Numbered from the stretch's first letter, positions 1-9,481 are shown. The stretch is 64,000 nt of DNA from Anaeromyxobacter terrae (GCF_022690685.1 NZ_JALCYY010000010.1:58320-122319); one strand, 5' to 3'. A program made the numbers and translations. Notes: generated from the sequence alone by a model not told the origin.

Positions 1-1
1 C

Positions 2-529
2 CGCCAGGACCTCTACTTCCGCCTGAACGTGCTCCACGTGGACATCCCGCCGCTGCGGGATCGGAGCGAGGACGTGCCGCTCCTCGCCCGCGCGTTCCTG
101 CGCGAGGCGGAGGAGCGGATGGGCCGCGATGCGCTCGAGCTGTCGGACGCCGCGAAGGCGCTGCTCCTCGCCCACCCGTGGCCGGGGAACGTCCGCGAGC
201 TCAAGAACGTGATCATGCGCGCGGCCGCGGTGGTCGTGGGGTCGCGCATCGAGCCCGCCGACCTGCGGCTCGCGCCGGCGCGCGGGGTCGCACCGCTCCG
301 CGTGGACGCGGCGCCGCCGCGCCCGTACGTGGAGGTCCGCTCGTCCGAGCCGCCCGCCGATGCAGCGGCCGTGGCCGACGCCGCCGCCGAGCCGGAGGGG
401 CCGGAGCGGGACGAGCTCGTCGCCGCGCTGGACGCGTGCGGCTGGAACATCGCGCGGACGGCGACGTCGCTCGGCGTCTCGCGGATGACGCTCTACCGCC
501 GCCTGCGGAAGTTCGGCATCACCAGGTAG
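2..529 (+). CDS. Sigma-54 enhancer-binding protein, C-terminal part (5' end outside window)
   Basis: This is the last ~175 codons of a bacterial enhancer-binding protein that activates sigma-54 RNA polymerase. The window opens inside the AAA+ domain (RQDLYFRLNVLHVDIPPLR), followed by the conserved HPWPGNVRELKN segment. A ~60-residue Ala/Pro-rich linker leads to a Fis-type helix-turn-helix (NIARTATSLGVSRMTLYRRL) at the C-terminus. The sensory N-terminus is missing, so its signal cannot be read. It ends 315 bp upstream of the formate dehydrogenase operon. Palindromic sites and a sigma-54 promoter lie in that gap, so it is the natural candidate activator of that operon (inference). Family assignment is firm; the target is not proven. 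Confidence 0.93.
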   Translation, partial: RQDLYFRLNVLHVDIPPLRDRSEDVPLLARAFLREAEERMGRDALELSDAAKALLLAHPWPGNVRELKNVIMRAAAVVVGSRIEPADLRLAPARGVAPLRVDAAPPRPYVEVRSSEPPADAAAVADAAAEPEGPERDELVAALDACGWNIARTATSLGVSRMTLYRRLRKFGITR

Positions 530-552
530 CCCCCCCCGTCCGCGATCACCGC

Positions 553-573
553 CCGTCGATGCCGCATCGACGG
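553..573. terminator. Perfect inverted repeat after the activator gene
   Basis: Arms CCGTCGATG (553-561) and CATCGACGG (565-573) are perfect complements separated by CCG. It begins 24 bp after the stop codon of the activator gene, which fits a terminator, but no T-tract follows. It could instead be another protein-binding palindrome in the regulatory region of the formate dehydrogenase operon. Confidence 0.4.
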
Positions 574-575
574 TG

Positions 576-618
576 TGTCACGCGCCGTCGCGTGACATGT
601 CACACGCGCATCGTGACA
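576..618. promoter_or_regulatory. Tandem TGTCAC...GTGACA palindromes, candidate activator-binding sites
   Basis: There are two adjacent palindromes. The first has perfect 9-bp arms TGTCACGCG (576-584) and CGCGTGACA (589-597) around CCGT. The second is TGTCAC (598-603) N9 GTGACA (613-618), with an additional TGTGAC half-site at 621-626. They lie 92-134 bp upstream of the -24/-12 element at 710-725, the usual position of enhancer sites for a sigma-54 activator. The adjacent activator gene, which ends at 529, is the likely binder (inference). Confidence 0.6.
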
Positions 619-709
619 CCTGTGACGCTCGCGCTGGGATTTCCCGCGCAAGCCTGTCGCTCGCTCGGCCTCCGGAGCGCGGCGGCGCATCCGTTTCGCG
701 TCTCTTCCC

Positions 710-725
710 TGGCAGGTGTCTTGCT
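710..725 (+). promoter_or_regulatory. Sigma-54 (-24/-12) promoter of the formate dehydrogenase operon
   Basis: TGGCAGGTGTCTTGCT matches the consensus TGGCAC-N5-TTGC except for the sixth base. GG (711-712) and GC (723-724) have the required 10-bp spacing. Expected transcription start is near 736, giving a leader of about 110 nt before the ATG at 845. A sigma-54 activator gene lies directly upstream. Confidence 0.7.
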
Positions 726-844
726 CTGGCGCCTTCGCGACGCACGAAGGCCAAAAAAGACCTGAGCAGTCAGGTACATGCGGCGGTCGTCGCGAAGGCT
801 TCGAAGTGAGCGGCAGTCGACAGAAGTCACCGGAAAGGGAAGCG

Positions 845-3800
845 ATGAGCATCAGCAGAAGAAACTGGCTCAAGTTGACGGCCGGCGGCGGCGCCGGCCT
901 CGCGCTCGCCGAGCTCGGCTTCAGCGCGGCGAAGGTCCAGGCGGCGACGGGGCACCTGAAGCTCACGGGCGCGAAGCAGTTCACGACCGCCTGTAACTTC
1001 TGCTCCTGCGGCTGCGGCATGGTCTGCAACGTGGTGGACGGCAAGCTCGTCAACCTCGAGGGCGATCCGGACCACGTCATCAACCAGGGCGCGCTGTGCT
1101 CGAAGGGCGCGGCGATGCAGGCGACCCACGAGTCCGACCGGCGCGTGAAGGCGCCGATGTACCGGGCGCCGGGCTCGGACCGCTGGCAGGAGATCAGCTG
1201 GGACGAGGCGCTCGAGAAGCTCGCGCGCAAGGTGAAGGACGTCCGCGACTCGACCTGGATCGCCACCGAGAAGGACGGCGACGTCGAGTATCCGGTCAAC
1301 CGCACCGACGCGATCGGCTTCCTCGGCGGCGCGCAGAACACCAACGAGGAGTGCTACCTCTGGAACAAGATGGGGAGGCTCTTCGGGACGAACTTCGTCG
1401 AGCACCAGGCCCGACTTTGACACAGCCCCACGGTCCCCAGTCTGGGGGCCACGTTCGGCCGTGGCGCGATGACGAACCACTGGGCGGATCTGCAGAACGC
1501 CAAGGTGTTCCTCATCGAGGGCAGCAACGCCGCCGAGAACCACGTGATGTCGATGAAGTGGATCCGGAAGGCGCAGGCGAAGGGCGCGAAGATCATCCAC
1601 GTCGACCCGCGCTTCAACCGCACCTCGTCGATCGCGGACATCTACGCGCGCATCCGCCCCGGCGCTGACATCGCGTTCCTGGGCGCGGTCATCCACCACG
1701 TCCTCGAGAACGCGCTCTACGACGTCGAGTACGTGAAGCTGCACACGAACGCGCTCCTCCTCGCGAAGGACGAGTTCGGCCTCGACGACGGCGTCTTCAC
1801 CGGCTACCACGAGGACAAGCACAAGTACGACACCGCCTCGTGGGCGTACGACCTCGACGCCGCGACGCAGAAGCCGAAGAAGGCGGCGAGCCTCGACGAC
1901 CCGCGCTGCGTGTTCTCGAAGCTGAAGCGGCACTTCGCGCGCTACACGCCCGAGGTCGCCGAGGAGATCTCGGGCGTCCCGGCGGAGCAGATCAAGCTCA
2001 TCGCCGAGACGTTCGCGAACAACCGGCCGGGCACGATCCTGTACGCGCTCGGGATGACGCAGCACACGGTCGGCATCCAGAACATCCGCTGCTACGGCAT
2101 CCTCCAGCTGCTCCTCGGCAACATCGGCAAGGCCGGCGGCGGCGTGAACGCGCTGCGCGGCGAGCCGAACGTCCAGGGCGCCTGCGACATGTCCGTCCTG
2201 AACGGCTACATGTTCGGCTACATCAACGCCCCGAACCACAACCACCCGACGCTCGAGGCGTGGACGAAGGACAACGGCACGTTCCGCCGGAAGTTCACCG
2301 TCAACGGCCTCAAGGCGTGGTTCGGCGACAACGCCACCGCCGAGAACGACTTCGGCTGGAGGTGGCTCCCGAAGAAGAACGGCGCGAAGGACTACACCGT
2401 CTTCGGGATGATCGACGACGCGTACGCCGGGAAGCTGAAGCTCCTCTGGGCCGTCGGGCAGAACCCGATGGTCACGAACCCGAACCTGAACTACGTGCAC
2501 GAGGCGCTGTCGAAGCTCGACATGCTCGTCGTGCAGGAGCTCTGGGACACGGAGACGGCGAGCTTCTGGCAGCGGCCGGGCGCCGACCCGAAGTCGATCC
2601 AGACCGAGGTGCTCCTCCTCCCCGCCGCGTACTTCATGGAGAAGGAGGGCACGATCAGCGGCTCCGGCCGCCTCGTGCAGTGGCGCTACGCGGCGGTGAA
2701 GCCGCCCGGCCAGGCGAAGGCGGACCTCGAGATCATCGACACGGTCTTCCGCAAGGTCCGGGGCCTCTACGCCGGCTCGACCGATCCGAAGGACGAGCCG
2801 CTCACGAAGGCGGTCTGGAACTACCCCGCCCAGAACACGGCCGAGGCGGTGCTCCAGGAGATCAGCGGCCGCGTGCTCGCCGAGGTGACGCTGCCCGACG
2901 GCAAGGTGCTGCAGCCCGGCGCCTTCGTCGCCGGCATCGGCCAGCTCCAGGCGGACGGCTCGACGTCCTCGGGCGCCTGGATCTACGCGGGCGTCTTCGG
3001 CGGCGGGAAGAACCTCTCGAAGCGCCGCGACGCGAAGACCGATCCCTCGGGCCTCGGGATGTTCCCCGGCTTCGCCTGGACCTGGCCCGGCAACATGAAG
3101 ATCCTCTACAACCGCGCGTCCTGCGACGCGGACGGCAGGCCCTGGGCCGGCACGACCCCGCTCGTCTGGTGGGACGCGACCGAGAAGAAGTGGAAGGGCG
3201 TCGACACGCCGGACGTGCCGGACGCCACGAAGGGCCCGGACACGCCGGAGGGCCAGCGCGCGTTCCGCATGAACGGCGAGGGCATCGGCCGGCTCATGGC
3301 GGCGGTCTACAAGGATCCTGACGCGAAGGAGAAGGAGAAGGGGCTGCCGCGCGACGGCTCGTACGTGCCGAAGGACGGCCCGTTCCCCGAGTTCTACGAG
3401 CCCATCGAGAGCCCGGTCGCGAACGTGCTGCACCCGAAGGCGCAGCACAACCCGTGCGTGAAGTACCCGCGCGTCCCGGGCAAGCAGCCCGTCGGCACGG
3501 CGAAGGACTTCCCGTACGTCCTCATGACGTCCTCCATCGCGGAGCACTGGTGCGCCGGGTCCACGACCCGCAACGTGCCGTGGCTCAACGAGCTGCAGCC
3601 GGAGTGCGTCGTGGAGCTGCCGACCCAGCTCGCGGAGAAGCTGCGGGTGAAGGGCGGCGACAAGGTGCGGGTCTCGTCGGCGCGCGGTGAGATGCTCGTG
3701 AAGGCCGTCGTCACGAAGCGCATGCAGGTCATGAGGATCGCCGGCCAGGACGTGCCCGTCGTGTGGATGCCCTACAACTGGGGCTTCAAGGGGCTCTCCA

Positions 3801-3919
3801 CCGGTCCGTCGACCAACGTGCTGACCATCGACGCCGTCGACCCGGGCGCCGGCACGCAGGAGACCAAGGCCTGCCTCGTCAACGTGGTGCGCGTGGAGGA
3901 GGCGGTGGCGCAGCGCTAG
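845..3919 (+). CDS. fdnG: Formate dehydrogenase-N type catalytic subunit, selenoprotein
   Basis: Molybdopterin (bis-MGD) subunit that oxidises formate to CO2 in the periplasm; 1024 residues including one selenocysteine, close to E. coli FdnG (1015). The start is ATG 845 after a GGAAAGGGAAG ribosome site. The N-terminus has a Tat signal (SRRNWLK, then a hydrophobic stretch ending near KVQA). The N-terminal [4Fe-4S] cysteines are visible (CNFCSCGCGMVCN ... LCSKGAA). The frame is interrupted only by TGA at 1418-1420, in the context HQARL-TGA-HSPTV, which matches the Sec active site of FdnG/FdoG. Reading resumes in the same frame to 3919, and a SECIS hairpin follows at once. It is therefore a selenoprotein, not a broken gene. 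It is followed after 29 bp by the fused iron-sulfur/membrane subunit. Confidence 0.96.
1418..1450 (+). promoter_or_regulatory. Selenocysteine UGA codon and bacterial SECIS hairpin
   Basis: TGA at 1418-1420 is followed by a hairpin from 1432 to 1450. It has an 8-bp stem (GGTCCCCA/TGGGGGCC, one U-G pair) capped by the loop GUC, giving the apical sequence CAGUCUG. Distance and apex resemble the fdnG SECIS that binds SelB. It lies inside the coding sequence and is itself translated. selA, selB, selC and selD are not in this window. Confidence 0.9.
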
Positions 3920-3948
3920 CCGGCTGCGACGCCTCGAAAGGAACGACC

Positions 3949-6165
3949 ATGAGCAACGCCACGTTGATCGACACGACGAAGTGCATCGGGTGCCGCTCCT
4001 GCCAGGTCACCTGCAAGCAGTGGAACGACATGCCGGCGGAGCAGACGCAGCTCCAGCCTTCCGCAGGCATGCAGAACCCGCTCACGCTCTCGGCGAAGAC
4101 CCTGTGCGTCATCACCGCGCACGAGGTCGACGCCCCGAGCGCGCCGGGCGGGATGCAGTACGTCTTCGCGAAGCGCCAGTGCATGCACTGTGACGAGCCG
4201 GCCTGCGCGTCGGCCTGCCCGGTGACGGCCATCCACAAGACGAAGGAAGGGCCGGTCGTCTACGACGAGTCGAAGTGCATCGGCTGCCGCTACTGCATGT
4301 GGGCCTGCCCGTGGAGCGTGCCCATGGCGGAGTGGGACTCGCTCGCGCCGAAGATCCACAAGTGCGACATGTGCCACGACCGGGCGCTCCAGCCCGCGCC
4401 GGCGCTCCGCAACGGCGAGGCGCTCACCGGCGAGGACCAGAAGCGCTTCGCGGCGGCCATCGCGCTGCCGGCCTGCGTGAAGCAGTGCCCGGCGGGCGCG
4501 CTGAAGTTCGGCGATCGCGAGGAGCTCCTCCGCGAGGCCCGCGAGCGGATGGCGGCGAGCCCGGGGAAGTACGTCGACCACGTCTACGGCGAGAGGGAGG
4601 CCGGCGGCACGAACATGCTGTACCTCGCGAGCGTGCCGTTCGCGGAGCTCGGGTTCCCGCAGGTCGGGACCGACGCCCTCCCGAGGCGGAGCGCGGTCGC
4701 GCTCGGTGCGGTGCCGCCCGCCGTCATCGGCGTGGGCGCCGCGCTCGGCGGGGCCTACGCGCTGCACAAGCGCCGCGAGGAGGTCGCGAAGGTGGAGCCG
4801 AGGTCGATCAAGAAGGCCGCGAGGCCGGACGCGCACGACCACCACGTCGAGTTCGCGCCCGTCACGTCGAAGCTCTGGACGCCCGCGAACATCCTGCTCG
4901 CGGCGCTCATGGCCTTCGGCGGCGTCTCCTTCGTGGCCCGGTTCGCCCTCGGCCTCGGCCGCTCGACGAACCTGTCCGACACCTGGGCGTGGGGCCTCTG
5001 GATCGTCTTCGACCTCGTCTGGATCGCGGTGGCGGCGGGCGCGTTCGCCACGGCCGGCCTCATCTACGTGTTCCAGCGGAAGGACCTCTACTCCATCGGC
5101 CGCTCCGCCGTGCTGATGGGGCTCCTCAGCTACTCGTTCGTCACGGTGACGCTGCTCGCCGACCTCGGCATGCCGTGGCACTTCTGGCAGCTCGCGCTGA
5201 ACGCCCCCGAGCACTCGGCGATGTTCGAGGTCTCCTGGTGCGTCGGCCTCTACGTGACGGTCCTCCTCGCCGAGTTCCTGCCGGTGCCGTTCGAGCGCTG
5301 GGGCATGAAGGCGGCGATGGAGACCTGGAAGCGCTGGTCGCCCGTCTACGTGGTCTTCGCCATCTCGGCGTTCGTGTACCTGATGTCCCGTAACCTCGTG
5401 TACACGGGCCTCGCCGCGGCGACCTTCGGCTTCATGGCCTGGGCGTTCCGCGCGCAGCCGGGCAAGAAGGCCGAGCCCATCATGCTCGCCATCGCGGCGG
5501 TGACGTTCTCCACGATGCACCAGAGCTCGCTCGGGTCGCTGTTCCTCCTCATGCCCGACAAGCTCGCCAAGGGGTGGTGGTCGCCGGTGATGCCGGTCTA
5601 CTTCTTCCTCTCCTCGGTCGCGGCGGGCGTGGCGCTCATGGTCATCGTCGAGATGTGGATCGCGAAGGGCTTCAAGCGCGCGCTCCGCATGGAACAGCTC
5701 GCGTCGCTCGGCAAGATCGCGTTCCTCGCGCTCGCGACTTACCTCGCGTTCCGGGTCGGGGACCTCGCGGTCCGCGGCCAGCTCGCGACGGCGCTCACCG
5801 GCGCGGAGGCGGGGCTGCTCCTCGCCGAGCTCCTCGTGGGCGGGCTCCTCCCGCTCGCGATCCTCGGCTCGGCGAAGCTGCGCGCGAACCCGCGGACGCT
5901 GTTCCTCGGCTCGCTCCTCGCCACCCTCGGCATCGTGTTCAATCGCATGAACGTGGTGGTGTTCGCGATGAACCTGAAGGGCGCGGCGCCGCAGATCGCG
6001 CCGCAGGGGTACTTCCCCAGCGTCGTCGAGTGGGGCATCTCCATCGGCCTCGTCGCGGCGACGATCTTCCTCTTCGGCCTCGTGGCCCGGCACCTGCCGG
6101 TCCTGCCGAAGCAGGAGGGGCCCGCGGCCGCCGAGGCGGCGCGCGGGGCGGACGCCGCGGCGTAG
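3949..6165 (+). CDS. Fused formate dehydrogenase iron-sulfur subunit and NrfD/HybB-like membrane subunit
   Basis: One 738-residue reading frame carries two subunits. Residues 1-240 resemble FdnH, with four [4Fe-4S] cysteine groups: CIGCRSCQVTC (first Cys at 12), CMHCDEPACASACP, CIGCRYCMWACP, and CDMCHD with CVKQCPAGAL. A transmembrane anchor follows at about 246-272 (VALGAVPPAVIGVGAALGGA). Residues ~300-720 form a multi-pass NrfD/HybB-type integral membrane domain, which would hand electrons to quinone in place of the cytochrome b subunit FdnI. No stop codon or frameshift separates the parts. The start is ATG 3949, 29 bp after fdnG. A hairpin terminator follows the stop. The quinone partner is inferred from the family. 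Confidence 0.9.
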   Translation: MSNATLIDTTKCIGCRSCQVTCKQWNDMPAEQTQLQPSAGMQNPLTLSAKTLCVITAHEVDAPSAPGGMQYVFAKRQCMHCDEPACASACPVTAIHKTKEGPVVYDESKCIGCRYCMWACPWSVPMAEWDSLAPKIHKCDMCHDRALQPAPALRNGEALTGEDQKRFAAAIALPACVKQCPAGALKFGDREELLREARERMAASPGKYVDHVYGEREAGGTNMLYLASVPFAELGFPQVGTDALPRRSAVALGAVPPAVIGVGAALGGAYALHKRREEVAKVEPRSIKKAARPDAHDHHVEFAPVTSKLWTPANILLAALMAFGGVSFVARFALGLGRSTNLSDTWAWGLWIVFDLVWIAVAAGAFATAGLIYVFQRKDLYSIGRSAVLMGLLSYSFVTVTLLADLGMPWHFWQLALNAPEHSAMFEVSWCVGLYVTVLLAEFLPVPFERWGMKAAMETWKRWSPVYVVFAISAFVYLMSRNLVYTGLAAATFGFMAWAFRAQPGKKAEPIMLAIAAVTFSTMHQSSLGSLFLLMPDKLAKGWWSPVMPVYFFLSSVAAGVALMVIVEMWIAKGFKRALRMEQLASLGKIAFLALATYLAFRVGDLAVRGQLATALTGAEAGLLLAELLVGGLLPLAILGSAKLRANPRTLFLGSLLATLGIVFNRMNVVVFAMNLKGAAPQIAPQGYFPSVVEWGISIGLVAATIFLFGLVARHLPVLPKQEGPAAAEAARGADAAA

Positions 6166-6196
6166 GCTCCGGCGCTCACGCGGCACGGATCAGAAA

Positions 6197-6231
6197 GGCC
6201 CCCGGTCGCTCGCGGCCGGGGGCCTCTTCAC
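6197..6231 (+). terminator. Intrinsic terminator between the formate dehydrogenase structural genes and fdhE
   Basis: A perfect 9-bp stem GGCCCCCGG (6197-6205)/CCGGGGGCC (6216-6224) with a 10-nt loop is followed by TCTTCACTT. It lies between the fused subunit gene and fdhE (ATG 6250). It would reduce transcription into fdhE, so that less of this accessory protein than of the enzyme is made. Confidence 0.65.
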
Positions 6232-6249
6232 TTGCTAGGATCACGGACG

Positions 6250-7092
6250 ATGACGAACGACGCAGCGACGAAGAAGTGGATCGAGAGCCACCCCTACCTC
6301 GAGGGCGTCGCGGCGTTCCAGGCGCTCGTCGAGGGCGCCGCGGCGAGCGCCGCGCCCCTCAAGCGCCGCCCGGCGTGGGACGCCTACGCGGCGGACCTCG
6401 CGGCGGGGGTGCCGCTCCTGCGCAGCGCGCGCGCCCAGCTGGACGTCGCGCCCGAGGGCGGCGCCGCGCTCCAGGCGGTCGCGGCGCGCGTCGCGGCGGC
6501 CGAGCTGCCCCCCGCCATCGCCGAGGGGGCGCGGGCGCTCGACGACGCGCTCCGCGACGACCCGCGCGCGGCCGAGGCGGCGATCGCGTGGCTGGTGTGC
6601 GGCGCGCCCGAGAAGGGCGAGCCGGAGGGCGGCGGCCTCGTGCGGTACCTCGGCTGGACCGCCCTGCAGCGCGTGCTCGCGCCGCTCGTCGCCGAGTTCG
6701 ATCGCCTGCGCGACGAGGAGCGCTGGGGCCGCGGGGACTGCCCGACCTGTGGGTCGGCCCCGGCGATGGGCGCGCTCGTCGCGGTCGCGGAGGGGCGCGG
6801 CCGCAGGCTCGCCTGCGGCTCCTGCCGGACGCGCTGGGCGTTCAAGCGCGTCGCCTGCCCGTTCTGCGGGAACGACGACGCGAACGAGATGGGCGTCCTC
6901 GAGCTCGACCAGGAGCCGGGGCTGCGGCTCGACGTGTGCGAGCGGTGCAAGGGCTACGTGAAGACGTACACCGGCACGCGCGACCTCGACCTCGTGCTCT
7001 CCGACTGGCCCACCCTGCACCTCGACGTGCTCGCCCGCGAGCGCGGCTACGAGCGGCGCGGCGCGTCGCTCTACGAGCTCGAGGAGGGCTGA
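6250..7092 (+). CDS. fdhE: FdhE-type formate dehydrogenase accessory protein
   Basis: A cytoplasmic maturation factor of 280 residues, needed for active formate dehydrogenases (E. coli FdhE is of similar length). The C-terminal half has the expected zinc/iron-ribbon cysteine pairs: CPTCGSAPAMG, CGSCRTRW, CPFCGNDD and CERCKGY. The conserved tail GYVKTY...LDLVLSDWPTLHLD is also present. The start is ATG 6250. It lies 84 bp after the membrane-subunit gene, behind an intrinsic terminator, so it is probably a low-level distal member of the formate dehydrogenase operon. The stop codon is followed 4 bp later by a long GGTCGR repeat array. Confidence 0.92.
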   Translation: MTNDAATKKWIESHPYLEGVAAFQALVEGAAASAAPLKRRPAWDAYAADLAAGVPLLRSARAQLDVAPEGGAALQAVAARVAAAELPPAIAEGARALDDALRDDPRAAEAAIAWLVCGAPEKGEPEGGGLVRYLGWTALQRVLAPLVAEFDRLRDEERWGRGDCPTCGSAPAMGALVAVAEGRGRRLACGSCRTRWAFKRVACPFCGNDDANEMGVLELDQEPGLRLDVCERCKGYVKTYTGTRDLDLVLSDWPTLHLDVLARERGYERRGASLYELEEG

Positions 7093-7096
7093 GTAA

Positions 7097-7287
<191 letters not shown>

Positions 7288-7343
7288 CGCGCTCCCGTCC
7301 GGAAAAGTGGACTCGCGGCCCGCGACCGCGGGAGAAGAGGCGC

Positions 7344-8156
7344 GTGACGAACGCCCGCGCCCCCGCCACGCCTCGCCGCGTCCGCATCGGCTCCCTCGAC
7401 ATCGACGTGCTCGACCGCGAGGGAGCGCTCGACGCCATCGAGGCGCTCGTCGCCTCGGGGCGGGGCGGCGCGGTGTTCACGCCGAACGTCGACCACGTGG
7501 TGAAGGCGGAGCGCGACCCGCGGCTCCGCGCCGCCTACGCCGCGGCCGACCTCGCCCTCGCGGACGGCATGCCGCTCGTGTGGGCCTCGCGGCTCCTCGG
7601 CACGCCGCTCCCCGAGCGCGTCGCCGGCTCCGATCTCGTCCTCCCGCTCGCCGCGCGCGCGGCGCGCCGCGGCTGGCGGCTCTATCTCGTCGGCGGGGCG
7701 CCCGGTGACGCGGCGCGCGCGGCCGAGGTGCTCGCGCGCGCGCCCGGGGTGACGATCGCCGGGGTCGACGCGCCCATCCTCGATCCCTCGCCGGCGGGCG
7801 ACGCGGCGGGCCTCGCCGCCGCCGAGCGGGTGCGCGCCGCGCGCCCCGATCTCGTCCTCGCCGCGTTCGGAGCGCCGAAGCAGGAGCTGTGGATCCATCG
7901 CCACCTCGACCTGCTCCGCCCCGCGGTCGTGATCGGCGTCGGCGCGAGTCTCGCGTTCGTCGCCGGGAGCGTCCCGCGCGCGCCGCGCTGGATGTCGCGG
8001 GCCGGCCTCGAGTGGCTCCACCGGCTCGCGCGCGAGCCGCGCCGGCTGTGGCGCCGCTACCTCGTCGAGGACGCGGCGTTCGTGCCCATCCTGCTCCGGA
8101 GCTGGCGCGACGCGCGACGCGCACGAGCGGGTGCGCGGAGACCGTCCGGCGGCTGA
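7344..8156 (+). CDS. WecG/TagA/CpsF family glycosyltransferase
   Basis: A 270-residue protein of the family that transfers N-acetylmannosamine or related sugars to lipid-linked precursors of teichoic acid, enterobacterial common antigen or capsule. Family marks are FTPNVDHVVKAERDP, LALADGMPLVWASRLLG, RVAGSDLVLPLA, YLVGGAPGDAARAAEVL, LAAFGAPKQELWIHRHL and GVGASLAFVAGSVPRAPRWMSRAGLEWLHRL. The proposed start is GTG 7344 with GGAG 10 bp upstream. The frame is open much further upstream through the repeat array, but that part is repeat-derived. No other envelope polysaccharide genes are next to it, so the sugar is unknown. Confidence 0.88.
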   Translation: MTNARAPATPRRVRIGSLDIDVLDREGALDAIEALVASGRGGAVFTPNVDHVVKAERDPRLRAAYAAADLALADGMPLVWASRLLGTPLPERVAGSDLVLPLAARAARRGWRLYLVGGAPGDAARAAEVLARAPGVTIAGVDAPILDPSPAGDAAGLAAAERVRAARPDLVLAAFGAPKQELWIHRHLDLLRPAVVIGVGASLAFVAGSVPRAPRWMSRAGLEWLHRLAREPRRLWRRYLVEDAAFVPILLRSWRDARRARAGARRPSGG

Positions 8157-8287
8157 GCGTGGGACGGCGGCGCGCGCGTCGGCCCGCGAAAGGCGCGACG
8201 CCCGAACGGTCGGGCGCTCCCCACCGGGACGCGCTCGCGCCGCGAACGGGAGCGGCGCCGGTCGGCGCGCCGGGACACAACCTCGCG

Positions 8288-9481
8288 ATGCGCCGCCACT
8301 GTGCGCTCAGCGCCGCTGCAGCCTTCGCCGTCCTCGCCGCAGGCTGCGGCGACTCCGTCGCGACGGGCGCCGGCCCGGCCGCTCCAGCCGCACCCGAGGC
8401 CCCCGCCTGCACGCTCGTCGAGGACGGCTGGGGTCCCGCGGGCACCACGCCGATCCGCGTCGAGAAGGTCGCGACCGGGCTCGAGGTGGCGTGGGCGATG
8501 GCGTTCCTGCCGGACGGCGACGCGCTCGTCACCGAGCGGCCGGGGCGCATCCGGCTCCTCCGCGGCGGCGTGCTCGAGGCGGCGCCGGTCGCGATCGTGC
8601 CCGTCGTGGCCGAGGGCGAGGGCGGGCTGCTCGGGATCGCCGCGGATCCGCGCTTCGCCGAGAACCGCCGCTTCTACACGTACCACACGGCGGACGATGG
8701 CGGACGGAGCGTGAACCGCGTCACGCGCTGGGTGCTCGCCGAGGATCGCGGCTCGGCGCGCGTGGATCGCGTGATCCTCGACGGCATCCCGGCCGCCGGG
8801 GTGCACGACGGCGGCCGCATCCGCTTCGGCCCCGACGGCCTGCTCTACGTCGGCACCGGCGACGCGCAGGAGCCGTCGCGCGCGCAGGACCTCGGCTCGC
8901 TGGCTGGAAAGCTCCTGCGCGTCACCACGGAAGGGGCGCCCGGCGACGGGAACCCGTTCCCTGGAAGCCCGGTCTTCCTCCTCGGCATCCGAAACACGCA
9001 GGCCTTCGACTTCCTCCACGCGGGGACGCTCGTCGTCGGCGATCACGGCCCGAGCGGCGACACCGGGCGCAGCGGGCACGACGAGGTGAACGTCGCGCGC
9101 GCGGGCGACAACCTCGGCTGGCCGGACGTGTACTCGTGCGACACGGCGAGCGGCATCACCTCGCCGGCGATCGTCTGGAGCCGCGCCGCGCCGCCGGGCG
9201 GGGGGAGCGTCTACCGCGGCGACGCGGTGCCGGCGTGGAAGGGGAGCTTCCTCGCCGGGATCCTCGGCGCGCGCCACCTGCACCGGATCCTGCTCGGCGA
9301 GGACGGTCGCGTGCGCGAGCACGAGGTCTACCTGCAGGGCGATCCGCCCGCGGGGCTCGGCCGCGTTCGCGACGTGCAGCAGGGACCTGACGGCGCAGTG
9401 TGGGTGACGACGAGCAACTGCGACGGCCGCGGCACCTGCCCGCCCGAGAAGGACGTGGTGGCGCGGGTCGTGGCGCGGTGA
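8288..9481 (+). CDS. PQQ-type glucose/sorbosone dehydrogenase-like lipoprotein
   Basis: A 397-residue exported lipoprotein with lipobox LAAGC after a short signal (MRRHCALSAAAAFAVLAAGC). The mature part is a six-bladed beta-propeller of the soluble glucose dehydrogenase/sorbosone dehydrogenase family: AWAMAFLPDGDALVTERPGRI, GGLLGIAADPRF, HDGGRIRFGPDGLLYVGTGD, GDHGPSG and GHDEVNVARAGDNLGWP. These enzymes oxidise sugars with PQQ; the actual substrate cannot be deduced. The start is ATG 8288, preceded by 131 bp without recognisable genes. Confidence 0.87.
   Translation: MRRHCALSAAAAFAVLAAGCGDSVATGAGPAAPAAPEAPACTLVEDGWGPAGTTPIRVEKVATGLEVAWAMAFLPDGDALVTERPGRIRLLRGGVLEAAPVAIVPVVAEGEGGLLGIAADPRFAENRRFYTYHTADDGGRSVNRVTRWVLAEDRGSARVDRVILDGIPAAGVHDGGRIRFGPDGLLYVGTGDAQEPSRAQDLGSLAGKLLRVTTEGAPGDGNPFPGSPVFLLGIRNTQAFDFLHAGTLVVGDHGPSGDTGRSGHDEVNVARAGDNLGWPDVYSCDTASGITSPAIVWSRAAPPGGGSVYRGDAVPAWKGSFLAGILGARHLHRILLGEDGRVREHEVYLQGDPPAGLGRVRDVQQGPDGAVWVTTSNCDGRGTCPPEKDVVARVVAR

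Noticed and set aside
845..1420. Formate dehydrogenase as a gene broken by a TGA at 1418-1420
   Set aside because: The frame continues unchanged to 3919, the TGA sits at the known Sec position and a SECIS hairpin follows directly.
827..3547. Long antisense frame (906 codons) opposite the formate dehydrogenase gene
   Set aside because: Composition is Arg/Val/Leu/Glu-biased as expected for an antisense shadow. No start context or family motif.
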